Source: Acidimicrobiales bacterium (lineage in GTDB: Bacteria; Actinomycetota; Acidimicrobiia; Acidimicrobiales; Poriferisodaliceae). Taken from it: 6,920 bases of DNA. The DNA is taken from positions 1-6,920 of the forward strand of contig JAHDHM010000198.1 of the NCBI GenBank assembly GCA_020631315.1, read 5' to 3'. Made by a program: the position numbers and the translations under genes. Shown one piece after another: positions 1-5,074 of this stretch (position 1 is its first letter; each line of letters begins with the position of its first letter). Under the pieces are notes generated by a model, which had not been told where the DNA came from, did no database searches, and saw only the letters and a list, made by a program, of their open reading frames with translations.

Positions 1-219
1 ACCGCGGAGCAGGGTCATCGGACCGTGCCCGTGAGCGTTCACCAGTCCCGGCATCAGCAACCCGCCGACGTCGACGGCGTCGACCGTCGACGGGCGGACG
101 GGGCCGGCGTGCACGACCTTGCCGAGACGATCGATCTCGACCTGGCCGGGACGGTGCACCTCGGGTCGCCCGTCACAGGTGATGACGGCATCGGCGCGCA
201 GGACCTGGGTCGTCTCCAT
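1..219 (-). CDS. Amidohydrolase, N-terminal part (runs off left edge)
   Basis: Seventy-three codons from ATG at 219 down to the window edge are open and read as the N-terminus of a metal-dependent amidohydrolase. Residues 1-55 have the small beta-sandwich pattern of these enzymes (RADAVITCDG, then GQVEIDRLGKVVHAGP). Residues 53-72 carry the signature GLLMPGLVNAHGHGPMTLLR, in which H63 and H65 form the HxH motif that ligates the active-site metal. The MPGLVNxHxHxxMTLLRG form is typical of the SsnA/TrzA/AtzA and 5'-methylthioadenosine/S-adenosylhomocysteine deaminase branch, which hydrolytically deaminates purine or triazine-like rings in the cytoplasm. The exact substrate cannot be read from this fragment. 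No Shine-Dalgarno is visible. A TAGCAT box lies 6 nt before the ATG, so a leaderless transcript is likely. The gene lies 42 nt downstream of the acidic membrane-protein gene on the same strand. Family is secure; substrate is not. Confidence 0.85.
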   Translation of the reverse strand, partial: METTQVLRADAVITCDGRPEVHRPGQVEIDRLGKVVHAGPVRPSTVDAVDVGGLLMPGLVNAHGHGPMTLLRG

Positions 220-225
220 GGCCCG

Positions 226-231
226 ATGCTA
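226..231 (-). promoter_or_regulatory. Candidate -10 box (TAGCAT) of the amidohydrolase
   Basis: TAGCAT on the minus strand ends 6 nt before the ATG at 219. This TANNNT-to-start spacing is what leaderless actinobacterial genes show, with the transcript beginning at or next to the start codon. No convincing -35 is visible, which is usual for such promoters. The same geometry recurs upstream of rsgA and the crotonase gene in this window. Confidence 0.5.
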
Positions 232-261
232 GGTGTGAGCTGTGTCGGCCAGCGCGGCGGC

Positions 262-648
262 TCAGCCCTTGTCGCGGAGCTCGCGCAGCTTCTTGCGCCG
301 GGCCCGGAACTTGCGGGCCTTGCGCTCGTGCGCCTCGGCCTTGGCGAGGTGGTTGCGTGCCTTGCGCTTGCGGCCCTGCTTCGCGCGGCGGGCGGCGATC
401 GCCCGCTCGTCGGCTGCACGTCGGGCCTCGCGCTTGGCACGGCGGCGGAGCTTGGCCAGACGACGTTCGAGCTCCTCGTCGGCATCTCGAGCCGCCGCTG
501 CCGTCGATGCAGCGAGCAGCGCGACTTCGTCGTCGTCGAGGTCCTCGAGATCCTCGTGCACCTCGGCACCGGCGTCGGCACTCACCATCGCCGCGGCACG
601 AGCCCGCTCGTCGTCATCGGCGAGCGCAAGGTCCAGATCGTCGTCCTC
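262..648 (-). pseudogene. Basic C-terminal tail of the acidic membrane protein, in a shifted frame
   Basis: This stretch encodes 128 residues that continue the acidic gene after a one-base frame change at 649-650. It opens with the same acidic composition (EDDDLDLALADDDE), then passes at about residue 54 of the fragment into a basic, probably helical tail. By count, about 33 of the last 75 residues are Lys or Arg, with Ala, Glu and Leu spaced as in a long charged helix (for example ERRLAKLRRRAKREARR and KARKFRARRKKLRELRDKG). It has no convincing start or ribosome binding site of its own; the nearest in-frame ATGs are at 586-588 and within the upstream acidic repeat. Restoring the frame gives one protein of 867 residues. 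Whether it is a true lesion, a sequencing error or a translated separate piece cannot be decided here. I saw nothing tying it to a named family. Confidence 0.6.
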
Positions 649-2866
649 GGTCGTCGTCCTCATATTCATCCACGTCGAGGTCGTCCTCGTCGAGGTCGTC
701 GTCGTCATCCTCACCGGACTCGAGATCGTCGTCGCCCTCGTCGAGATCGTCGATGTCGAGGTCGTCGTCCTCATCTTCATCCACGTCGAGGTCGCCACCG
801 TCCTCGTTCAGGTCGACGAGCGCGGCGATCTCGCCGTCGAAGCTCTGCTCCTCGGCGTCGTCGAACTCGTCAGCGTCGGCGCTGGCGAGGGTGGCGATGA
901 CCGGTGCGATGTCAGTGGCCGTCTCGCCATCGATCTGGACGTCGACCGACTCGATGGAGGACGTCACGTCCTCGTCGTCGACGACGAGCTCCAGATCGCT
1001 GAGGTCCGTGTCGAGGGCCACCTCGGGCTCCTCGACGACCAGCTCGAGATCGTCGGGCAGTTCGACCTCTGCGTCGCCGTCGGTCACGGCCGATGCGGTC
1101 AGCGGTGCGAGGGAGATGTCCCAGTCGCCGGGTGCGGCGGCCGATGCGACCTCGGCGTCGATCTCCACATCGGCGACGTCTGCAACGTCCGTGTCGAGCT
1201 CCGGTGCATCGAGCTCCGGCAGCTCGTCGATCGTCGTATCGACCTCGGTGTCGAGTGCCTCGGGCTCGAGCTCGAGCGGCTGGGCGTCGAGCTCGGCTGG
1301 CTCGTCGTCGACGAGTTCTGCGGTGACGTCCTGGTCGGCGTTCTCGAGCGCGGCGCGGGCGTCGATGATCCAGGCCGGAACGTTGGCCCTGTCCGGAGTG
1401 GGAAGTGGCTCGCTGTCGATCTCGACGTCGTCGTCGGAGGTGTCGACTGCAGCGGCGAAGGCGGGGAGCTCGGCATCGACATCCGGCACGTCGATGTCGA
1501 CGTCGAGGTCGGGAAGCTCGGCATCCAACGCCGGCACCTCGAGTTCCGGCGTCTCGATCTCGACGTCGGGCAGCTCTGTCGCCGGGACATCGAGGTCTGG
1601 CGTCTCGACGCTCAGATCCGCGTCGGCGAGTTCGACATCGGCGGCATCGACATCGGCGGCATCGACATCGGAGACATCGAAGTCGGGGAGGTCGTCCGCT
1701 GCCAGCGCGGCGTCGGGGGCGTCGAAGTCGGGGAGCTCGTCGGTGGGCAGATCGACGTCGCCGTCCAGTGACACGTCGGGAGCATCGAACTCGGGCAGGT
1801 CCATGTCGGCGGCCATCGCGACGTCGGGCAGGTCGACCTCCGGCACGTCCGCGTCGTGCTCCGGGAGTTCCATCTCGGGAGCATCGAGCTCTGGGGCCTC
1901 GACGTCCGGTGCGTCGGTATCCGGTGCGTCGATGGCAGCGTTGTCGGCGTCAGCGAGCTCGGCAGACCCGGCGACGGTGGCGGCCAGCTCGTCGCCCGAG
2001 AACTCGAGGTCGACGTCGTCGACCTCTTCGTCGGCGCGGCGCCCACCACCGGTGAGGCCGGCCATCCACGCCGGGATGTCGCTGTCGAGAGCGCTGCCGT
2101 TCTGGGCTGCCTCGCTCAGGGTGTCGTGAGTGTCGGTGCTGCTGTCGGCGTCGTCGCTGTCGGAGCCGCTGTCGCGAATGGCGGCGGTGGCAGCAGCGGC
2201 CTGAGCGCCGATCACCGCCTCGTCGAGGTCAGGTGTGGTCTTGCCGATCGTCTCGGCGGGCCGTTCCCAGGGAGTGGCCGCCGCGGCGTCGAAGGTCGGC
2301 TCGGGCACGTCGGGAGTCGCCGGCTGTGGCACCGAGGAATCGATCTGTGCGCCAAGCACGCCGTCGGTCGGCGCGGCGGTGGTCGCAGCTGACTGGGTTG
2401 CAGCTGACTGCGCTGCTTCTGTGCTGACCTCGGGCGAGGTGGTCTGGCTGGGCACCCAGCGGATCGAGAGATCGTCGCGGCGCTTGTCGATGGCACGGCC
2501 GAGCCAGGCGACCTCGCCCCAGCTGGTCTCCTTGGTGCCGCCTTGGGTCTCCTGGGCGGCGAGGGCGACGATGGTGGCGTGGTGGTTCTCGGGAACCAGC
2601 TCGGGACGGATCGCGCCGGAGCGGACCTGGCGGCCGACGGTGCTGTAGTAGCGCAGCGCGGCTTCACGCTGACCGGGCGTCCATTCGGAGAGACGGACGC
2701 GGGCCCAGTCGCCGAGATGGTCCTCGCGGAACAGCTCCGTGGCGGTGTCGGTCTGACGGCGGCGATGGCGCGGACGCCAGCCGAAGTACAGCCACAACAG
2801 CACGAGGAGAACGATCACGACGATGGCGATCACGATCCAGCGTTGCGTCGTGGTCAGGTCGAACAT
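614..2866 (-). CDS. Membrane-anchored acidic repeat protein, function unknown (frameshifted near its 3' end)
   Basis: The open frame encodes 750 residues from ATG at 2866. Residues 10-28 (WIVIAIVVIVLLVLLWLYF) form one transmembrane helix followed by WRPRHRRR, so by the positive-inside rule the rest should face the cytoplasm. Residues 38-140 are an ordinary-composition segment rich in Trp, Arg and Glu (GDWARVRLSEWTPGQREAALRYY) that I do not recognise. From about 145 to 739 the chain is low complexity and strongly acidic: Asp, Glu, Ala, Val, Leu and Pro, with pentapeptide repeats around 313-337 and nearly pure Asp/Glu runs at 697-739. The last 11 residues (RGRRSGPCARR) break this composition abruptly, which marks the frameshift at 649-650; the natural tail lies in the next frame at 262-648. 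The start is supported by the helix and a weak GGAA about 8 nt upstream. A protein-interaction scaffold or ion-binding surface protein is possible, but no function is assigned. Confidence 0.75.
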   Translation of the reverse strand: MFDLTTTQRWIVIAIVVIVLLVLLWLYFGWRPRHRRRQTDTATELFREDHLGDWARVRLSEWTPGQREAALRYYSTVGRQVRSGAIRPELVPENHHATIVALAAQETQGGTKETSWGEVAWLGRAIDKRRDDLSIRWVPSQTTSPEVSTEAAQSAATQSAATTAAPTDGVLGAQIDSSVPQPATPDVPEPTFDAAAATPWERPAETIGKTTPDLDEAVIGAQAAAATAAIRDSGSDSDDADSSTDTHDTLSEAAQNGSALDSDIPAWMAGLTGGGRRADEEVDDVDLEFSGDELAATVAGSAELADADNAAIDAPDTDAPDVEAPELDAPEMELPEHDADVPEVDLPDVAMAADMDLPEFDAPDVSLDGDVDLPTDELPDFDAPDAALAADDLPDFDVSDVDAADVDAADVELADADLSVETPDLDVPATELPDVEIETPELEVPALDAELPDLDVDIDVPDVDAELPAFAAAVDTSDDDVEIDSEPLPTPDRANVPAWIIDARAALENADQDVTAELVDDEPAELDAQPLELEPEALDTEVDTTIDELPELDAPELDTDVADVADVEIDAEVASAAAPGDWDISLAPLTASAVTDGDAEVELPDDLELVVEEPEVALDTDLSDLELVVDDEDVTSSIESVDVQIDGETATDIAPVIATLASADADEFDDAEEQSFDGEIAALVDLNEDGGDLDVDEDEDDDLDIDDLDEGDDDLESGEDDDDDLDEDDLDVDEYEDDDRGRRSGPCARR
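651..794 (-). repeat. Pair of 33-bp direct repeats, 111 bp apart
   Basis: Bases 651-683 and 762-794 are identical except at one position (a at 664, c at 775). The 111-bp offset is 37 codons, so both copies are in frame and encode DLDVDEYEDDD and DLDVDEDEDDD. The copy at 651 directly abuts the GG at 649-650 where the reading frame changes, so slippage or misassembly within this repeat is a plausible cause of the frameshift. Confidence 0.85.
1634..1678 (-). repeat. Tandem 15-bp repeat encoding DAADV units
   Basis: Two perfect copies of a 15-bp unit (plus strand gacatcggcggcatc at 1634-1648 and 1649-1663) are followed by a third copy with two mismatches at 1664-1678. On the coding strand each unit reads GAT GCC GCC GAT GTC, giving repeated Asp-Ala-Ala-Asp-Val around residues 397-411 of the acidic protein. 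The near identity at DNA level points to recent expansion by slippage. Confidence 0.85.
1856..1930 (-). repeat. Five consecutive P-[DE]-x-[DE]-[AL] pentapeptide units
   Basis: Residues 313-337 of the acidic protein place proline at 315, 320, 325, 330 and 335, an exact five-residue period with acidic residues at fixed positions (APDTDAPDVEAPELDAP). Looser versions return around residues 423-468 and 546-558 (ELPELDAPELD). Unlike the 15-bp repeat at 1634, the codons differ between units, so the period is kept at protein level and may be older. Confidence 0.75.
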
Positions 2867-2880
2867 CGTGAATTCCGTCG

Positions 2881-2926
2881 TCTCGGTGGTCGTGCGGCGG
2901 CCCGAAGTCGGGTTCCGCTACCGAGA
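2881..2926 (-). promoter_or_regulatory. Nested stem-loop in the leader of the acidic membrane-protein gene
   Basis: A 7-bp perfect inverted repeat (TCTCGGT at 2881-2887, ACCGAGA at 2920-2926) encloses a 4-bp stem (2894-2897 with 2915-2918) and a 5-bp stem (CCCGA 2901-2905, TCGGG 2908-2912). This gives about 16 paired bases in 46 nt. It ends 14 nt before the start codon at 2866, and no T-run follows it. It therefore looks like a leader RNA structure rather than a terminator, or possibly an operator. Confidence 0.5.
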
Positions 2927-2957
2927 TGGAGCCCGCCCGCGACGCCTGGGTGCTGCG

Positions 2958-2971
2958 AAGTTAGCACAGTA
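2958..2971 (-). promoter_or_regulatory. Possible -10 region for the acidic membrane-protein gene
   Basis: On the minus strand an AT-richer patch contains two overlapping candidates, TACTGT (2971-2966) and TAACTT (2963-2958), in an otherwise GC-rich 236-bp gap. Either would give a leader of roughly 85 to 95 nt containing the stem-loop at 2881-2926. No clear -35 element is seen. Confidence 0.3.
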
Positions 2972-3004
2972 TGTGGTGAAGTTCCCCTGAATCTCACGCA
3001 ACGT

Positions 3005-3052
3005 GGGCGAAACATGGAGCCTGTCGCGTGCAGCCGTGCCGCAGCGGCTCCA
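3005..3052 (-). terminator. Possible terminator after the dienelactone-hydrolase-like gene
   Basis: Read on the minus strand, a 7-bp perfect stem (TGGAGCC at 3052-3046, GGCTCCA at 3021-3015) is followed directly by TGTTTCG, a short U-rich stretch. It lies about 50 nt past the stop codon at 3103. The 24-nt loop is long and the U-tract weak, so termination is only possible, not shown. Confidence 0.35.
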
Positions 3053-3102
3053 CGCTCCTGTACCCATCGGCACGGGGTGCGCGAAAGGAAGGAAGTCGGG
3101 TC

Positions 3103-3840
3103 TCAGCCGGTGGGGTGGAGGCGGCGGCGGAACATCGAGTGGAGTCGTTCCCAGTGCCGTTCGGAGGCGTCCCGGTCGTACTGGGGACGTTCGGTGTAGG
3201 CGAAGCCGTGTTCGGTGCCCGGGTACCACTCGACCTCGCCGTCACAGCCGCTGGCACTGAGCGCCTCGTCGAAGGCGTTGACCATCTCGGGCGGTGCGTA
3301 GTGGTCGGTCTCGGCGCAGCCGACGTAGATCTCGGCGGTCGCGGCCTCGAGCTGGCGATGCGGTGAGTCGGCGGCGTCCGTCACCAGGGCCACGCCGTGG
3401 ATCGACGCGGCAGCGGCGACCCGTGCATCGGTGCCGGCGAAGTGCACGGCGAACGGGCCGCTCATGCAGTAGCCCACGACACCGAGGCGTGACGTGTCGG
3501 CGCTGATGCCGTCGACGCCCGCGTCGAGCGCAGCCACCGCTGCGGTGATGTCGCGGTCGACCATCGCGTTCGAGAGGCTCGACATGAGTTCGAACATGCG
3601 GTCTCGGTCACCCGTCTCGAAGACGTTGTAGTGCTCGACCTCGCGGTAGTAGAGGTGCGGCGACACGACCGCGTACCCGCTGCTGGCGAGCCGGCGCGAC
3701 ATGTTGCGGATCTCCTTGCGCATGCCCGGGGCGTCCATCAGGAAGGCGACGACGGGATACGGGCCACCTCGCTCGGGCGCCACGACGAAGGTCCGCATGG
3801 TCCCTTCGCCGGTGTCGATGTCGACGAACGTCTCGATCAC
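3103..3840 (-). CDS. Dienelactone hydrolase family protein (alpha/beta hydrolase)
   Basis: The 245-residue product from GTG at 3840 is the usual length for this cytoplasmic family, whose founding member opens dienelactone in chlorocatechol breakdown. Visible landmarks are the beta-strand and oxyanion region PVVAFLMDAPGMR (29-41), the nucleophile elbow GVVGYCMSG with C125, the acid D179 in CAETDHY, and H211 in GTEHGFAY. These form the Cys-Asp-His triad of the family. The GTG start is preferred because AAGGGGGAG (3852-3844) sits at proper Shine-Dalgarno distance and the family fold begins there. A longer open frame reaches 4047 but would run through the divergent rsgA promoter and coding start. 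Two substrate-site positions appear changed from classical DLH (D36 for Glu36, Y215 for Arg206), so the natural substrate is probably not dienelactone. It is divergent from rsgA. Confidence 0.85.
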   Translation of the reverse strand: MIETFVDIDTGEGTMRTFVVAPERGGPYPVVAFLMDAPGMRKEIRNMSRRLASSGYAVVSPHLYYREVEHYNVFETGDRDRMFELMSSLSNAMVDRDITAAVAALDAGVDGISADTSRLGVVGYCMSGPFAVHFAGTDARVAAAASIHGVALVTDAADSPHRQLEAATAEIYVGCAETDHYAPPEMVNAFDEALSASGCDGEVEWYPGTEHGFAYTERPQYDRDASERHWERLHSMFRRRLHPTG

Positions 3841-3932
3841 TGTCTCCCCCTTGGCCGGCCGGCACTCACCGGTCCGTGGATCCCTTCCGTGATCGTCGCA
3901 CAGGAGAACGGTCGGTGTTCGGGTCCAGGCGC

Positions 3933-3938
3933 TACGTT
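3933..3938 (+). promoter_or_regulatory. Candidate -10 box (TACGTT) of rsgA
   Basis: TACGTT is followed by exactly 7 nt and then ATG at 3946, the spacing of a leaderless transcript. That ATG opens a 7-codon ORF that overlaps the rsgA start. If transcription instead begins a few bases away, rsgA would simply have a leader of about 20 nt. No clear -35 is visible. Confidence 0.45.
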
Positions 3939-3945
3939 CGACTCG

Positions 3946-3969
3946 ATGCCGTCCGGATCCTGTCGATGA
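3946..3969 (+). CDS. Possible leaderless 7-codon leader ORF (MPSGSCR) coupled to rsgA
   Basis: ATG at 3946 reads MPSGSCR and stops at TGA 3967-3969. This overlaps the rsgA ATG (3966-3968) in an ATGA junction, the classic arrangement for translational coupling. It begins 7 nt after the TACGTT box, where a leaderless transcript would start. rsgA itself has only a weak GGA about 8 nt upstream of its ATG, so reinitiation from this mini-ORF would supply ribosomes. The peptide is too short to judge by composition, and a chance ORF is the main alternative. Confidence 0.35.
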   Translation: MPSGSCR

Positions 3970-5039
3970 CCGAGCGATCCTCGCTGCTGCCGTTGGGGTG
4001 GCGAGCCGAGCGCGACGCCGACGTCGATCCGGGCGACCAGGTGGCACGCGTCGGGACCGAACACCGTGGCTACTACGACGTGTACGGGCTCGACCCCGAT
4101 GATCCGTTCTCGCTGTCGAGCAACGCCGCGGTCACGTCCACGTTCCGGCGTGGCGTCGAGTCACCGACGGAATATCCGACGGTCGGCGATTGGGTGGTGA
4201 TCCGGCCTGGGCAGGGGCATCGCAAGAGCGACGCGATCGATCGGGTGCTGCCGCGTTCGTCGGAGTTCGTGCGGCGTGCGCCAGGTCGTGAGCCGAAGCC
4301 GCAGGTCGTCGGCGCCAACATCGACGTCGTGCTGATCGTCACCGCGGCCGATGGTGATCTGAGCCCGCGCCGGCTCGAGCGCTACCTCGCCGTGGTCCAC
4401 GGCGGTGGCGCCGAGCCCGTCATCGTCGTGTCGAAGGCCGACATCGCCGAGGACCTGCCCGCAGCTCTGGCCGCGATCGGTGAGGTCGCCGGGGAGACAC
4501 CGACCTACGTGACGTCGCTGATCGACGGGCGGGGTGTGCGCGAACTCGCTGCCGAGGTGGGGTCCGGCCGGACGGTCGCGTTCGTCGGGTCGTCAGGCGT
4601 TGGCAAGTCGAGCCTCACCAACGAGCTGCTCGGCGATGTGGTGCAGGACGTGCAGGAGGTCCGCGACGACGGCAAGGGTCGGCACACGACGATCCGCCGG
4701 CAGCTCTTGCCGCTCGGCAACGGTGGGTTCCTGCTCGACACGCCGGGCATGCGCGAAGTGCAGCTGTGGGAGCCGAGCGGTCTGCCGCTGGTGTTCGACG
4801 AGATCGACGAGGCGGCACTCGGCTGTCGGTTCGGGGACTGCGAGCATCGGGACGAACCCGGCTGCGCGGTCCGAGACGCAGTCGCGGAGGGTCTGATCGA
4901 AGTCGAGCGCCTCGCGTCGTTGCACCAGCTGACCGCAGAGGTCGAGGAGTTGGCCGACGCACTCGAGGACCGGCGCCGGCGCCGAGGTGAGGGGCGTCGG
5001 CCCGAGCTGCGCGTCGATCTGGATCCGAACCAGGACTGA
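3966..5039 (+). CDS. rsgA: Ribosome small-subunit biogenesis GTPase RsgA
   Basis: RsgA (YjeQ/YloQ) is a circularly permuted GTPase that binds the immature 30S subunit and promotes late maturation, releasing on GTP hydrolysis. The 357-residue product matches family length. An N-terminal OB-fold-like region occupies about residues 1-110 (GDWVVIR at 74-80). The permuted G motifs then follow in the diagnostic order: G4 SKAD (156-159), G1 GSSGVGKSS (208-216), the switch region GRHTT (238-242) and G3 DTPG (258-261). A C-terminal zinc knuckle has C287, C292, H294 and C300 in the spacing C-x4-C-x-H-x5-C. A charged tail follows (EDRRRRRGEGRR). I chose ATG 3966, MTERSSLLPLGW, over the longer frame from 3876 because the extra 30 residues are low in family likeness and cover the promoter. 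It converges with the crotonase gene 35 nt downstream. Confidence 0.96.
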   Translation: MTERSSLLPLGWRAERDADVDPGDQVARVGTEHRGYYDVYGLDPDDPFSLSSNAAVTSTFRRGVESPTEYPTVGDWVVIRPGQGHRKSDAIDRVLPRSSEFVRRAPGREPKPQVVGANIDVVLIVTAADGDLSPRRLERYLAVVHGGGAEPVIVVSKADIAEDLPAALAAIGEVAGETPTYVTSLIDGRGVRELAAEVGSGRTVAFVGSSGVGKSSLTNELLGDVVQDVQEVRDDGKGRHTTIRRQLLPLGNGGFLLDTPGMREVQLWEPSGLPLVFDEIDEAALGCRFGDCEHRDEPGCAVRDAVAEGLIEVERLASLHQLTAEVEELADALEDRRRRRGEGRRPELRVDLDPNQD

Positions 5040-5074
5040 GCTCGTCGCTCTCCTGGTCCAGAGGTGGTGGTGCG

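Noticed and set aside
640..660. Programmed ribosomal frameshift joining the 750-aa frame to the basic tail
   Set aside because: The joint GAC CGA offers no re-pairing for the Asp tRNA in the +1 frame, there is no adjacent stop or slippery run, and the zero frame goes on 11 codons. An indel or sequencing error is simpler.
779..814. EF-hand or dockerin-like calcium loop (DLNEDGGDLDVD, residues 685-696)
   Set aside because: The D-x-N-x-D-G spacing fits, but position 8 is Asp rather than hydrophobic, no flanking helices are evident, and chance matches are expected in such an Asp-rich chain.
1199..1930. Regular repeats as a possible CRISPR array or minisatellite
   Set aside because: Units are 15 bp, in frame, coding and without unique spacers. 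They are protein repeats.
242..2129. Long plus-strand open frames (242-1771, 509 codons; 357-2129, 590 codons; 1405-2055, 216 codons) opposite the acidic gene
   Set aside because: They are by-products of repeated acidic codons: GAC, GAT, GAG and GCC read in reverse as GTC, ATC, CTC and GGC, giving Val/Ile/Leu/Gly-rich strings, and the other frames give Ser or Arg runs. They have no start signals or family features, whereas the minus frame has a clean membrane helix.
3876..3965. Longer rsgA reading frame from ATG 3876
   Set aside because: The added residues do not resemble RsgA N-termini and would overrun the TACGTT promoter. ATG 3966 gives the usual family length.
3841..4047. N-terminal extension of the dienelactone-hydrolase-like protein up to ATG 4047
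   Set aside because: The extension is Arg-rich and unlike the family, overlaps the rsgA promoter and first codons, and the GTG at 3840 has a good ribosome site.
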